From contig OU015498.1 in assembly GCA_907164885.2 (NCBI GenBank), forward strand, positions 127,907,227 through 127,971,226: DNA of 64,000 nucleotides, given 5' to 3'. Below, one piece after another: positions 10,498-23,559 of this stretch. The notes under the pieces are model-generated. The model did not search any database. It saw nothing but the letters and a program-made list of their open reading frames with translations, and was not told the origin of the DNA. This DNA comes from Dolomedes plantarius. Lineage: Eukaryota > Arthropoda > Arachnida > Araneae > Dolomedidae. A program made the position numbers and the translations under genes. How positions within the stretch are numbered: the stretch's first letter is position 1; every line of letters starts with the position of its first letter.

Positions 10498-11217
10498 TCT
10501 ATATAAATAAAACAGTTCTGTAACTGACTGACTGACAGATAACGCACAGACCAAACCGCTGGATCTAAAGGGCTGAAATTTTGCATGGCGATTCTTCTTA
10601 TAGTGTAGGGGTGCACTAAAAAAAATTTTTGGAAAATTCTTCTTAGATTTTTTCAAAGTTAAATTTTTGAGCTGTAGCATTCTTTAAAGTTTGCATTTAA
10701 AATAATAATGAGGGATGTAAAATTTACATCACGATAAAGATCATAAAAATTCCTTAAAAATGAAATCTTTTTCGAATCTTTACAGTTATTTTCTGATTTT
10801 TGGATAATTTTTAAAGATTAATTTTTAGAATTTAATTTATTAAATGCTGATCACGTGGTTTCTTTTATTTTTGTGATACTTTAAATTAATTTTGCGTCAC
10901 GTACATAACAATAAAATAAATTGACAAAAAATATTGAAATACGGTAAAATATAAAAGTTAACCACTAGACTAATTAAGATGGAAGTTTGTTAAGAATTTA
11001 ATTCAAAATAGTATGTTTTATGGATATTAAACATACAAATTAAGTGCATACATTGACTGTTGTATTTAATTGGAATTTTTTCTTCTACATTATTTTGTCT
11101 ATAAAAATATGCGTCACGATTTTTTTATAAATATATTTTTTTTGGCATTAATTGCATACATTGACCGTTGTATTTAATTTGAATGTACTCCACAGCGAAG
11201 CACAGGTATTCAGCTAG
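10498..11217 (+). mobile_element. Non-autonomous Helitron, copy B, intact reference copy
   Basis: The element starts TCTATATAAATAAAACAGTT after an A and ends ATTCAGCTAG before a T. At 720 bp and without insertions, it is the best copy for defining the family. It carries the shared CAAACCGCTGGATCTAAAGG block near the 5' end and the GTACTCCACAGCGAAGCACAG hairpin-like block just before CTAG. Confidence 0.85.
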
Positions 11218-11782
11218 TTGCTAATAAAAAGAAATAGTCAGAACCTTTGGGATAAAATTACTTAACGGAACAATTACATTTAAAGGTAACCGAGGTGATC
11301 TATAGAAAACACTCTACAAGTTCCCATGGGAAAAGGGTAGAGTGCGACCTCATATTGCTAGCCGGGGTCTTCGACATATGTATAGCTTGACATATATAAA
11401 GACAATATATGTCTCTTCTTTTTCCCCAGTTAAATTAACATTTATACCCACACACGACGACATAGTTGCTCTGAAAGGGATCACACAATGCCCATAAAAT
11501 CGTTCTCCATCAGAGGTATTCTAACTTTCGACTGTTACGAAATATGACGCACATAAAGATTTCTATGTTCTTCCGGCCAAATAAAAAGAGACAAAAATAC
11601 GCTGATTTCCGGCATTATGATATTTTTCCGGTTGTCTTAAACCGATGATACCATTCTCACGCACGTGGTATTAGCAGTAACATGTACCAGGAAATGAGAC
11701 TGCGTTGCGTGCGGTGAGACTCACCCGTGCGACATTCGAGCTGCCGAACAGCTGAAGTGATAGAGAGCTTTGGCAAACTTAC
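11218..11782. other. Non-repetitive stretch, no gene recognised
   Basis: No transposon ends were found here. The sequence is less AT-rich than its surroundings between about 11640 and 11780 (GTGCGACATTCGAGC and similar CpG-containing words). With the candidate exon described next this could be a host promoter or 5' region, but nothing confirms it. Confidence 0.3.
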
Positions 11783-11915
11783 CTCGGTGGCATTGAACTC
11801 TAGGAGCCGTGGAAAGTTCCCCATTTTTCAATGGCATGGAACGTGTATTGATTAACGTACTTCCCCATGCACATTTCCCATTCGATTTATGAGTAATATT
11901 TGACGCGTCGAAGAA
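11783..11915 (-). other. Candidate host exon with a consensus splice donor
   Basis: On the minus strand the sequence CCACCGAG is followed by GTAAGTTTGCC, a full consensus donor. One frame is open from about 11915 to the donor (CAWGSTLINTRSMPLKNGEL is part of it). A second frame starts ATGGGGAAGTACGTT but meets a stop after about 22 codons. It may be a 5' untranslated or first coding exon, or a chance match. No acceptor or partner exon was identified. Confidence 0.2.
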
Positions 11916-12059
11916 AATTTATGCATCTCGTCACCATTTTTGGTATCAAACGATAGAGCAGTTATATCATCGATCCCTCGTCTAAACAGTATAAATTTAC
12001 CCGATAAATGTCAATTTTATAAATTAAATTCTTTTTTCGAGAAAAAGAATATAATCATA

Positions 12060-12131
12060 CTAGCTGAAAACCCGCACTTCTCTACGGAGTACATTCAAAT
12101 TAAATACAACGGTCAATGTATGCAATTAATG

Positions 12132-12174
<43 letters not shown>

Positions 12175-12856
12175 TTATAATAAATACGACGATCAATGTA
12201 TACAATTGATGTAAAAAAATATATATATATATAGTTGTAAAAAAATCGTTAGGGATATTTTTATAGACAAAATAGTGTAGTAGAAAATGTTCAAATTAAA
12301 TCTAATAGAACATACTATAGAATATAGTACAGTTTGAGGAACATAATATCATTTACTGTATTTTAATATTTTTTTGGATAATGTCCAATCGTCTGGCGCA
12401 TTAGCAAGAAAAAAAATATTTTTTTTTGTCTATTTAGTTGTTATGCACGTGACGATAAATTTATTTAAAGTACCCGAAAAAGAAATCACGTGATCAGCAT
12501 TTAATAAATTAAATTCTAAAAATCAATCTTTAAAAATTCACCAAAAGTCTGAAAAGGAAGGCAAATATTCCAAAAAGATCTCAATTTAAAGGAATTTTTA
12601 TGATCTTTCTCGTGATATAAATTTTATAACCTTCAGATTATTATTTTAAATGCAAACTTAAAAAAGTTACTAAAACAGCTTAAAAATTTAACTTAAAAAA
12701 TTTGTGAAGAATTTTTCAAAAATCTCTCTTAGTGCCCCCCTACACCATAAGAAGAATCGCCATGCAAGATTTCAGCCCTTTAGGTCCAGCGGTTTGATCT
12801 GTGCGTTGTATACCAGTGAGTCAGTCAGTTGCGGAACTGTTTTATATATATATAGA
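12060..12856 (-). mobile_element. Non-autonomous Helitron, copy C
   Basis: On the minus strand it starts TCTATATATATAAAACAGTT and ends TTCAGCTAG, between A and T. It includes a (TA)n expansion near 12138-12170 that is absent in copy B. Overall structure equals copy B. Confidence 0.82.
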
Positions 12857-13495
12857 TTTAACAATGCAGTAATACATTTTTCTTTGTGCGTGACGCAATG
12901 AATAAAAGGGTAAAATTTAAAAGTGCGAAGTTCACTGCTTCCTTTACTCTTAAGGTAATGTGTATACTAAACAATGAACTCACCATTAACAAGATCGGAC
13001 GAGGTTTTGTACACTAAACTATTTATTACAACACAATTGAACTACATAAATACCGTACTAAATTACTAGCAGGCAACGGGCAATTATTTTTCACGTGTGT
13101 TAATCCCGTGGTTATATTACGGAAACCCTACCAGAATTCAGCCACGCCACTGCTTGTACATACGCTACACTAACCTTTCTGTCTTCACATTATCACCATT
13201 TTCGCTGGAACGATAGCTAACTTTAAAACGCCTTCGGTAAACTTGATAATGTTCACCTGCTGTACGGAAAAGCGATCTTCACTCCAATTGTTTTTCGTTC
13301 GCCGCTCGCCTCCGTCCGACCTCGCCTTGTATTGTTTCTCTCTCAGTGTCAAGCGTGTACGCTACCCACGGGGATTCCCGTCTAGTAGAAAAGCGCCGCT
13401 CATTTGCATAAGGTGCTTCTTCTTCTTCTTCAAACGGCGATTTAAACTAGGGGGTTAATTTTGATTCAATACCTCATAAAAGTTTCAACATTTTA
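12857..13495. other. Unrecognised, with a CpG-bearing stretch at 13150-13450
   Basis: Positions 13150-13450 are GC-richer than the surrounding sequence and have many CpG dinucleotides (TCGCCGCTCGCCTCCGTCC and similar) and a TTC repeat near 13415. The 71-codon frame at 13243-13458 has no recognisable domain. A promoter or a solo LTR is possible. Confidence 0.3.
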
Positions 13496-13500
13496 AAAAG

Positions 13501-14199
13501 TGTCACGAAGAGTGACAATATAAGAGCACGCACTGGTCAGGCATGAGGTGTATTTAGAAATCAGCAAGACTTAAGTTAAAATAATTAAGTTTATTCGGAA
13601 CTTCAATAAACATTTAAAAATATTAAAAGCAATAACTTAAAACATTTGTATAATCAAAATAATCTCACACAGAGACTTCTAACATACGAATCTCACTAGC
13701 TTGTGAGTTCAACTGTGTCTGCTGCTAGCGGCACCTTTGCTCTAAGGACCTGTTCACATAGGAGTCCGTTGCGTTGCGTTAAAGAAAAGATGACGTTGAG
13801 ACGAAAATAAACCAATCATAGGCCTCCAAACGATTAGCAATGAAATTTTTAACGCCTACGATTGGTTTATTTTCGTCTCAACGTCATCTTTCCCTTAACG
13901 CTACGCAAAGGACTTCTATGTGAACAGGCCCTAACTCGAGCAGTATTTATACAAGCCAGTAACATAACATTAGCATATTTGCATAAAATACACTGGAAAG
14001 GAAAAATAACAAACCATGGGGAAAATAAACGAAAAACAACATTTCTCAGATGTATGACATCAAAGTTGCTGTGATGCCATTACTTGTTAGATAATGCTAC
14101 GTCAGTCTAAACGACAGCATGAATGTCGGAAAGTAATACAAGTAAATGATCTAAAAATCTGAAGTTTAGATAGCCCTTTTAAGCTTCATTTTCCTAACA
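13501..14199 (-). repeat. copia 3' LTR with a MITE inside
   Basis: On the plus strand it starts TGTCACGAAGAGTGACA and ends TTTTCCTAACA. Apart from the 186-bp MITE plus its 3-bp duplication it aligns with the 5' LTR, with scattered substitutions and small indels. Confidence 0.92.
13746..13931. mobile_element. PIF/Harbinger-type MITE, copy 1
   Basis: The ends are GGACCTGTTCACATAG and, inverted, GTGAACAGGCCC, and almost the whole 186 bp can fold on itself. A TAA duplication flanks it (13743-13745, 13932-13934). The 5' LTR keeps the empty site GCTCTAACTCG at about 19823, which proves insertion. A 3-bp target and GGGCCTGTT-type ends point to PIF/Harbinger. Confidence 0.88.
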
Positions 14200-15489
14200 A
14201 GTGGCCCGTCTATTACTTTTAAGACATTAAAAAAAATTGCTTTACGTTCACACAGAACTTGATATCTAAGAAAACTTTTAAGTTTAAATGTTCACCCAGA
14301 ACAAGTCACCTTAATTTTCATTCGAGCTGAAAATGCTAAGTCCACACAGAACTAAAACATTTACGGTAATCTTGAAAATTTAAAAGATTAAGTACTTTAA
14401 ATTTAGTTTACAAGCATTATCATTAATTCTATATACACAGTTCATATCTACAAAAAAATTAAACTTACTTATATTTTAATTTGCAGAAAAAATTTTCCCA
14501 GAAAAGTTCGGGAAGGTATAACTATCATACAATACACTCAAGGAAATAAAAGCAATCACGATTCAAGTAATACATTTCATGAACAAAATGCAAGCATATG
14601 AAAGGGTAATAAACACATTGCAAGACTTAAATATCATGGAATGCTAAAAACAAAGCTACCACAGTAATGCGTGATTACATACTAATTGCAATAAGCATTT
14701 TTGAGAAAGAACACATCACATTTTACAAGTGTACAAAAAAAACACTTAAATTAAAGCAAGTGAAAAGTACACATTTCAGATACAATTGAAAGACAATACT
14801 AATCTTAAATTATGAGTGTGGCCAGACTCCCCCCGAAAATATTAGAAGGGATAATGCAAAAAGTATCACACAAACATTAGTATCAAAAGTATGTAAGATT
14901 GAAAATTCATATGTGCATGTGGTTATCTAGAGTAAGAGTGGGCATATGACAGGTTCCATTTTAAAACTGGGGCTTACAGAAATAAAAACATAACGACTGC
15001 CGTGACTGGGGGCTAAGATACACACTTACTAACGCATAACATATTCTTCATAACTCTGTGGCAAATTACAGTTTTACCCCTCCGAAACGGTATTGGGGCT
15101 GCTCAAGCGATCCGAATACATTACGATTAGCAAAAATGTACCCTCGCGGGGACCGTTACTCTCTCCCTCTGAGGGCCTGTTCACATAGGAGTCCGTTGCG
15201 TTGCGTTAAGGAAAATATGACGTTGAGACGAAAATAAACCAATCATAGGGGTTAAAAATTTCATTGATAATCGTTTGGAGGCATATGATTGGTTTATTTT
15301 CGTCTCAACGTCATCTTTTCCTTAACGCAACGCAACGGACTCCTATGTGAACAGGCCCTGAGACAACCACATACATACACAGAAATATATACTAGATAAC
15401 ATTTTTTCCTTTTAAAAACAACCAAACACCTTGCAAAAAGGTATAAAATACACAAAAGTGCCAGAACACATCTGGATTTTTTAAATTCT
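14200..15489 (-). other. copia 3' internal noncoding region
   Basis: It lies between the end of pol and the 3' LTR. No open frame is convincing; the stretch is A-rich on the plus strand. It contains the second MITE copy. The length of about 1.1 kb without the MITE is long for a copia element, so another undetected insertion is possible. Confidence 0.5.
15173..15358. mobile_element. PIF/Harbinger-type MITE, copy 2
   Basis: Also 186 bp, with ends GGGCCTGTTCACATAGGAG and its complement; TGA duplications at 15170-15172 and 15359-15361. Close similarity to copy 1 suggests both moved in the same period, after the copia element arrived. Confidence 0.88.
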
Positions 15490-16980
15490 TACAACTTAAT
15501 CACAGAGTCCAAAACTTTTTTAAGTTGAAGTTTGGTCACTGCTTTAGTAAAGCAGTCAGCAAGGTTTTTCTTTGTATGTATATACTTTAAATTAAATAGA
15601 TTATCATTAATCAAATTTCTAATAAAATGTAGTTTAACTGATATATGTTTTGTTTTATGATTTTCTATGAGGGATTTACAAAAACTGATAACAGCCTGGT
15701 TGTCGGAAAATAAAGTGATTTCAGATGGTTACAAATCAAGAATTTTCTTATAGCACTCATCTAAAATACGGGTTATCCAAATCAGTTCTTTTGATGCCTC
15801 AGTAATAGATACATATTCACTTTCCATTGATGAAAGGCTCACACATTTCTGTTTGGATGTACGCCAAGCAATAGGGGCTTTATCAACTAAAAATAGCATT
15901 TCTCCCATAGAAATTCTATCATCCCGGTTGGATGCATAGTCGGCATCACTAAAACAAACTAATTCTAACTTATTTACCCTTGACAACTCAAGTCGGTAAT
16001 TTTCTGTTTGGCACACATACCCCAGAAGTTTAACAAGTGCATTCCAGTGCGTCATACTAGGGTCTGATTGAAATTGTGATAGGATGTTAACGGCGAAACA
16101 AATATCGGGCCTAGTTCGGTTAGCAAGAAACGCTAAATACCCTATAGCACTCCGATAAGGAATTTGTTCCATCTGTTTACGTTCTTCATCTGAATCAAGA
16201 CGTTGGTTTTTTGACAGCACTAAGCCCTTAGAAATTGGTAGTGAAACCACCGGGAGCTTAAACTTGCAAAAAAGGGTTCTAATCTTCCACTCTTCTAATA
16301 TAGTCCTTCTGGTGAATAAAAATTCTGCCATCAGGTTCTTCAATATCTACCACCAATAGGTTTCTAGTTCTGCCTAGTTTTTTCAAATCAAAATTAGAAC
16401 TTAGATTTTTTATGACGCGGTCGATATGACTATCATTTTCACCAAAAATTACAATGTCGTCCACGTATAGCAACAGAACTATATTATTTTGATATGTAAA
16501 AACACAATTAGCCCAAGAAATTTCATTAAAACCCATTTCAGGCAATTTGTTGCTAATCTCAAAGAACCACTCACGGCCGTTTTGATGCAGGCCGTATAAT
16601 GCTTTCTTCAAGCGACAAACTAGGTGTGGTTTTTTGGGGTCAACAAAACCTTGAGGTTGACTCATATAAACGGTATCAGATAGTGGGGCATATAAGTAAG
16701 CACATTTTATATCAAGTTGTCTATGGGACCATTTCTTAAAAGCAACCAGAACAGTGAAAAAGAACCTTATTAAAGTGAAATTTACTACAGGGCTGAAGGT
16801 TTCATCATAAGATTCCCCTTTACGCTGAAGAAATCCCTGGGCAACAATGCGAGATATAAATCTCACCACCTGACCTTCCAAATTTTTCTTCAAACTAAAT
16901 ACCCAACGATTTCCAACAATCTTGGCTTTCTCTGGTTTGGCTAGTAGATCCCAGACGTCTCGATCATGCATTGTGTACAA
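15490..16980 (-). pseudogene. copia reverse transcriptase and RNase H, broken
   Basis: The reverse transcriptase starts near 16980 with DVWDLLAKPEKAKIVGNRWVF, the usual copia entry, then ESYDETFSPVV, the QLDIKCAYLYAPL motif with the first catalytic Asp, and LLLYVDDIVIFG with the YVDD pair at about 16460. A frameshift near 16300 leads to the connection and RNase H part (RSAIGYLAFLANRTRPDICF, SLSSMESEYVSITEASKELI). A stop at 15729 interrupts the last part, which continues in the same frame as SDNQAVISFCKS and KKNLADCFTKAV to about 15490. It copied the element's RNA into DNA in cytoplasmic particles. Confidence 0.92.
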
Positions 16981-17281
16981 CTCGCCTGGTCCAGGAGGTG
17001 GTTTTCAAGGGAGGTTCTGGGTCTCTGGATGGACCTGCAACAGATTCAGCTTGATCACAATGACTGGAAGACCCTCTATCCCCAACATCTTGCTCAACAT
17101 ATGATTCATCGATTTCTGACTTAGTGTCGCTCTCGACGTCTATGAAATCAGGGATTGGTACAATTGGGTCCAGTACGCGACCACTGGGCTCCTCAAACCT
17201 AACATTAATGGTCTCAACGACCTTATGTTCCTCTGGTATCCAGATACGGTATCCTTTGGTACGCATTGCGTATCCAACCAT
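16964..17281 (-). pseudogene. copia integrase-RT linker region
   Basis: The frame has GYRIWIPEEHKVVETINVRF, the block that follows copia integrase cores, then an acidic serine-rich linker (PDFIDVESDTKSEIDESYVE). It is in the same frame as the integrase piece that ends at 17324 and is separated from it by a TAG at about 17323. It overlaps the reverse transcriptase frame by a few codons, marking another frameshift. Confidence 0.85.
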
Positions 17282-17323
17282 GACGCCCTTTTTGGCCCGA
17301 GAATCTAACTTTTTCCGTAGTTG

Positions 17324-18353
17324 TTAGGGGGTTCCAACAAAAGCAGTGCTTTCAAAACACTTTAAATGTTTCACTGAGGAAGCTTTCCCTCCAAAAATCT
17401 CAAAAGGGGTTTTTACCTGGTTGTTATGGCAAACTCTGTTCCAGGTGTATGTGAAACATAAAACTGCCTCGTCCCAAAATGACTTTTTCAAAGAACTATC
17501 CTCTAGGAGGGTTCTTACCCCGTCTACGGCTGTGAAGTTGAACCTCTCACTCACCCCATTTTGTTCAGGGGAGTAAGTATTGTTCCTTTCTGCTCGTATA
17601 CCTTGGTCTTCTAGGTAATCTTCGAACTGTTGGTGACAAAATTCCAACCCTTGGTCAGTTCTCCCATTAATCACCTTTTTTCCGGTGAACCTTTCGACCC
17701 TCTTTTGCCATTTCTTAAAAACATCAAAGACCTCTTTTTTTTTCTTTGAGGGGAAAAACCGTTACCTTACGCGAGTGGTCATCTATAATACTAAGAAAGT
17801 ACTTGTGCCCTCCCTTAGATTTCTCTGGCATTGCACATACATCCATGTGCACTAGCTCTAGAGGTTTATTTGACGTGATCTTCGCAATAGGTTTGAACGA
17901 GACACGTTTAGATTTTGCTACTTGACAAGGCTCGCACTTCATATCCTCAGTATTTTTAAACTTTGGTAAACCTCGGACACAGTTTTCCTTACTAGTTTTG
18001 ATAATATATTTGCTATTTATGGGGCTGAACCTACGATGCCACTTATTGAGAGAATTGTCAATAGTACTCAAGACTTCGGGGTATTCGGCCTTCTTAGGGT
18101 ACCTCTGATGTTTTTTTGCACTGAAAATTAATCGGCCATATTTACCAAGAACTCTAATTTGACCGTTCTGACTCTCGAATGCAGTGCCATTTGCTTCTAT
18201 CAGAGACCCCGCTATTAAATTACGCCGAAGTCTTGGCGAATAAAGGACATTCGACAGAGTTACATCTTCTTGCCTATTTTTATATCTGAAAAACATTTTG
18301 ATTTTCCCTATCCCTTCGATAGGGCAGTCAATACCATCAATGGCCACAGCCAT
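17324..18353 (-). pseudogene. copia pre-integrase and integrase, frameshifted
   Basis: 18353-17724 holds the end of the protease region (NVLYSPRLRRNLIAGSLI), the pre-integrase block with its zinc-binding residues (WHRRFSPINSKY, CEPCQVAKSKR) and the first integrase Asp (LELVHMDVCAMPEKSKGG, IIDDHSRKVTVF). A frameshift in an A/T-rich run near 17725-17690 separates it from 17674-17324. That piece carries the second Asp (GRTDQGLEF) and the Glu (YSPEQNGVSERFN), then the usual KTPFEIFGGK block. All three catalytic residues are present across the two pieces. Confidence 0.92.
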
Positions 18354-18706
18354 AGAGGTTCCAGACTTTTTCTTTTAGTCGACAAAAAAGGGACCTAATG
18401 CAACAGAAGTGGGAACTAGCCGCGGTGTCAAAAACCCAGGCGGTTTTCCTATCACTACTATCAGCCAGGGAAGCCTCGACAATAAAATTACTCTGTGTCC
18501 TCTTTCTTAAAAATTTTCTGTGGGTATTTGACTTTTGTACCGCTTCAGGTGGTTTGACAAATTTGGGTGTGTTCAACTGGTTAACTGTCTTGACCCTACA
18601 ATTCTTGATAAGATGACCTTTCTTGCCACACCGAAAACATTTGCGATCTTCAAAAGTTCTTAAATTCGTCTTTCGGGTAGCCTCGAGTGCAACTGCCTCT
18701 TGGTCA
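18337..18706 (-). pseudogene. copia gag zinc knuckle and protease active site
   Basis: After the stop that ends the gag piece, the same frame continues with CFRCGKKGHLIKNC, a CCHC zinc knuckle (about 18640-18600). The aspartic protease motif AWVFDTAASSHF follows at about 18430. Copia proteases usually have W..DSGA..H, so the DTAA spelling is a slight variant. The frame is lost shortly after, near 18340. Confidence 0.85.
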
Positions 18707-18708
18707 CC

Positions 18709-19290
18709 TTAAGCCTGTAACAGAGGAGACTCTTCGGCTAAAAGTTCACTCAAAACTTTATCAGATGTGAATTGGGGGTCTGGGTATCTATAGATCGTCA
18801 GAACTATGCCAGCAAACTCGGTCGGGAGATGACTGATAAGCTGGAAAGCAATAAAACAGTCGTCAATACGCTTGCCGGCATCATTTAATTGATTAACAAT
18901 ATCAGTCAAATGGGCGCCAAAGAGGCCTATGTTTTCATTGGGCCTACATTTAAAAAAAGCATCAGTTAGCCCAATGATTTGGGCACGAGAATCCGGTCTA
19001 AAGTGGGTTTCAAGCCTGTTCCATGCCTTGCAAGCATCATCGATACCTGTCAGAAGGGCTCTATAGGGTTTTGTAATATTTAGATAAATTATACAAAAAG
19101 CTTTCGCTTTCCTAGCCTCAAAATCCCTAACTTCTTTAAGATCAGGAACTTGATCTTTAACCACCTCTGGTTTACTTTCAGTTTTATTTACTATGGTCCA
19201 GCAGTTTTTACTCATTAGCAACACTTTTACATTATTTGCCCACGTGGCGTAATCGTCCGCCCCCAATGGATCTATCACCGTAGGATCCAT
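18709..19290 (-). CDS. copia Gag, truncated by a premature stop
   Basis: The frame begins MDPTVIDPLGADDYATWANN, the typical entry of copia Gag (LxGxxYxxWxxxM). It continues through the UBN2-like helical region (KAFCIIYLNITKPYRALL, AWNRLETHFRP, LISHLPTEFAGIV) and ends at a TAA. The zinc knuckle follows beyond the stop in the same frame, so the stop is a mutation and not the natural end. The start at 19290 is chosen because the longer frame begins inside the leader. Gag forms the particle that packages the RNA. Confidence 0.88.
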   Translation of the reverse strand: MDPTVIDPLGADDYATWANNVKVLLMSKNCWTIVNKTESKPEVVKDQVPDLKEVRDFEARKAKAFCIIYLNITKPYRALLTGIDDACKAWNRLETHFRPDSRAQIIGLTDAFFKCRPNENIGLFGAHLTDIVNQLNDAGKRIDDCFIAFQLISHLPTEFAGIVLTIYRYPDPQFTSDKVLSELLAEESPLLQA

Positions 19291-19573
19291 CTTTGATAAT
19301 TGTAAAGGAGAGCAGCACAAAACAAAACAAAATTCACAGACCTGGCCCGCCGTCGAAGCACATCATAATTACAGCTGCCGATGAAAAATTGCACAGTCAG
19401 TTCAGCATACTGTTGCTGCGAAGTCAGTTCAGCATACTGGCAGTTCACTGGATCCACACTGGACACGTACTGTACCGGAAACACGGAACGGCCATCACTG
19501 GAATCAAACAGCTACTTCCACAGTAGTCAGGCAGCTTGCTTATCTTCAATTACACCACACACCCGAGTGCATG

Positions 19574-19590
19574 TCTGGGGTCCATAACCA
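19574..19590 (-). promoter_or_regulatory. copia primer-binding site
   Basis: On the minus strand, TGGTTATGGACCCCAGA follows the 5' LTR by two bases. It resembles the complement of the anticodon stem and loop of initiator tRNA-Met (GGTTATGGGCCCA), the internal primer used by Drosophila copia, with minor differences. Confidence 0.6.
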
Positions 19591-19592
19591 AG

Positions 19593-20099
19593 TGTGACGA
19601 GGAGTGACAATATAAGAGCACGCACTGGTCAGGCATGAGGTGTGTTTAGAAATCAGCAAGTTAAAATAATTAAGTTTATTCGGAACTTCAATAAACATTT
19701 AAAAATATTAAAAGCAATAACTTAAAACATTTGTATAATCAAAATAATCTCACAAAGACTTCTAACATACGAATCTCACTAGCTCGTGAGTTCAACTGTG
19801 TCTGTTTGCTAGCGGCACCTTTGCTCTAACTCGAGCAGTATTTATACAAGCCAGTAACATAACCTTGATATATTTGCATAAAATACACTGGAAAGGAAAA
19901 ATAACAAACCATGGGGAAAATAAACGGAAAACAACATTTCTCAGATGTATGACGTCAAAGTTTCTGTGACGCCATTACTTGTTAGATAATAAGTGCTACG
20001 TCAGTCTAAAACGATAGCATGAATGTCGGAAAGTAATACAAGTAAATGATCTAAAAAACTGAAGTTTAGATAGCCCTTTTAAGGTTCATTTTCCTAACA
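19593..20099 (-). repeat. copia 5' LTR
   Basis: 507 bp; on the plus strand it starts TGTGACGAGGAGTGACA and ends TTTTCCTAACA. It keeps the MITE-free empty site at about 19823. Confidence 0.93.
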
Positions 20100-20104
20100 A
20101 AAAG

Positions 20105-21774
20105 GTTAACTGAATCTTTGAAACCTAGGATTGAGAAGACACAAACTTTTCATTTATAATATTAATGCTGATATTATATCTTGTAAAGATCATCTGCGAT
20201 GAGTGGTATCTGCACACGCACCTCTGGAACAGCAAGTGTCCATTCCACTAGGCCATATTACGAATTCCCTTCCCCAAATTTTCCTTTCCTTTCCTTTTTC
20301 GATCAATGCTCAAGATATGTTGTACACAAAAATTTATTTTTGTAATATTTTTTCGTTATTCTGTGGATTTTCAATTTCTGAATATTTATCCTATGCTTTC
20401 TAATACTGCAAAGAACAGTGCCCCAAAAGTATGGTCTATAACATTCAAGAGATCACTGTAACCACCATCTTTTAGGAACGAGAATTGCACCTGCTCTGGA
20501 CTTTAAAAAGCCAACATACGGACCACTAGCACTCCCCCCCCCCGGCAATGTGAGGAAATCCATGCCTTTTAATTCTATTCTTTCCACTTTTATTTCGTTT
20601 AAATCAAGATTATGATATCTAGTTTTAGATTTCTTTTCATTTTAAAGATACCGGAATTAAAATCTTGTACCTCAAAACCATTTGAAGAATGACACAGGAA
20701 GTATAATTCATTAAGGTGGTGCATTAGTTGATATCCATATCTTCAGACCTCATGTTAAGCTATGGAGAATACTATTCCTCTTAGGGTTTTCTCATCACTT
20801 ATTAGCATATTTAAATTTTCGACTTCTCCTTTATTGCATATAAATGTAGACTTTTAAATAAAGTGTGAATAGCTTTGCAAATTTCTAATTTATTGCGAGA
20901 CATAAAATTATCGACATCTATTACTACAAATTTAAAATGTTTTAAAAAGAAAAAAAGAAGAAAATGTAAAGATTTTCGTAAAACATACACATTTTACTTA
21001 AAGATTTATTTTAAATGATAAAAACAGAAATCAAAAATATGGCCTAGTTTATCTCTACGAAATATTCCAAGAGGAGACTTTCCCGTATCTTAACAGGGCG
21101 ATTGGCAGTCTGTCAACTAATGCTTATTTTGAATCCCAAAGTGAAAGATGACAATTTCACAGAATGTTTAAAAACTTTAGTATTTGATTCCTGTAAACTT
21201 TTGTGAAAGAAAATTTAAGTATGAAAAGACCCTATAACGACTATGTATGTTTGAATTACGGTATTGAGATCTCACGTTAAGTATTTCCATAATGGTCTTT
21301 TAACAGATATCTTCAGATAATATTCATATTTTACGCATCTATCACTGCTGTGTTATTCAATATGAAATTAAATAGGGGTTAATTTTATCATATCTTTGCA
21401 GGCAAAAAAAGGAAGGGGGATGATATTATTTCATACCGATGTTAAATATAAATTAACCACCATAGAAGAAACTCCTCTATGTAGAGTTGAAAAGTCTAAA
21501 ATTCCGCTCAAGAAAAAAAATTGAAAATATCAGTCCATCAAAATGAAAAATTTAAATAACCCCTTACCCCCACCCCCTTAACTACTTGAGTTTTAAAAAT
21601 CTTATAATAAAAATTTTAAAATATATGACACCATACACAAAAACCTCTTGAGTAGTTTTGGTACTTTTCTCTTCGTATCCGCGTTTTTCTTACAAATCCG
21701 ATACGGAAAATAGAATTATAAAGTCAATTGCTGGAACATAACCAATCCATTTTAGGTTGTAGCCATGGTGATTA
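20105..21774. other. AT-rich stretch with no identified element
   Basis: No transposon ends or coding region are supported. A C10 run occurs at about 20535. The 66-codon frame at 20203-20403 looks random. Confidence 0.4.
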
Positions 21775-21992
21775 TTCTTTTTATCCTACACGAAAACGCC
21801 ATTAGTTATGGTGACATCCAGCCATTCACAACCCGATTTTGTTGGTCACTTTATTAGGGTCGCACTATATAGGATGAACCAACACTAGTACTCCCTTTAC
21901 GGGATAGTATAGGAACGTTCAGACCCACCCGGGATTCGAACCTATTGCGTGTAAACTCCCGAAGCTAACACTGTACGATGTAGGCGGCCCAT
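21775..21992 (-). mobile_element. tRNA-derived SINE
   Basis: On the minus strand the head has an A-box-like ACAGTGTTAGCTTCGGGAG, then GGTTCGAATCCC, a perfect B box, at proper spacing. A body of about 140 bp follows. The acceptor stem is not preserved, so it is not a tRNA gene. Confidence 0.65.
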
Positions 21993-22141
21993 AGTGACTA
22001 TTAAAATTCTTATTCTTTAACCAGGAACTAAAGATTGGTCCAATTCAGCAGAATATTAATAAAAATATTTATTTATATAAACATTCATGCATCATATCAT
22101 TCTAATATAAAGTAGGATATTTATTTTTATAGAGTTTTATT

Positions 22142-23371
<1,230 letters not shown>

Positions 23372-23559
23372 TAATCTTTTTCGATGAAGGTATTAAACCA
23401 TCCATAACCACGTTCCCGATGGAAAGCGATGAATGAACGACTTGAAAAAAAAATTTTAACGGTATCGTTTAAAACTAATTATACTAATTACGAAATTATA
23501 CAGAACGTTATCTGAAACTTTTTCTCTTTAAGTAAATCTAATATTAGGTCACTGTTTAT

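Larger units (their letters stand above)
13501..20099 (-). mobile_element. Ty1/copia LTR retrotransposon, complete but inactive
   Basis: Two LTRs (13501-14199 and 19593-20099) bound gag and pol regions read on the minus strand in the copia order: gag, protease, integrase, reverse transcriptase, RNase H. The 5-bp target duplication AAAAG is present at 13496-13500 and 20100-20104. The coding region has several frameshifts and stops. Two Harbinger-type MITEs inserted later, one in the 3' LTR and one between pol and that LTR. Confidence 0.93.

Noticed and set aside
16922..18616. Plus-strand frames across the copia pol region
   Set aside because: They are antisense to the clear copia protein motifs.
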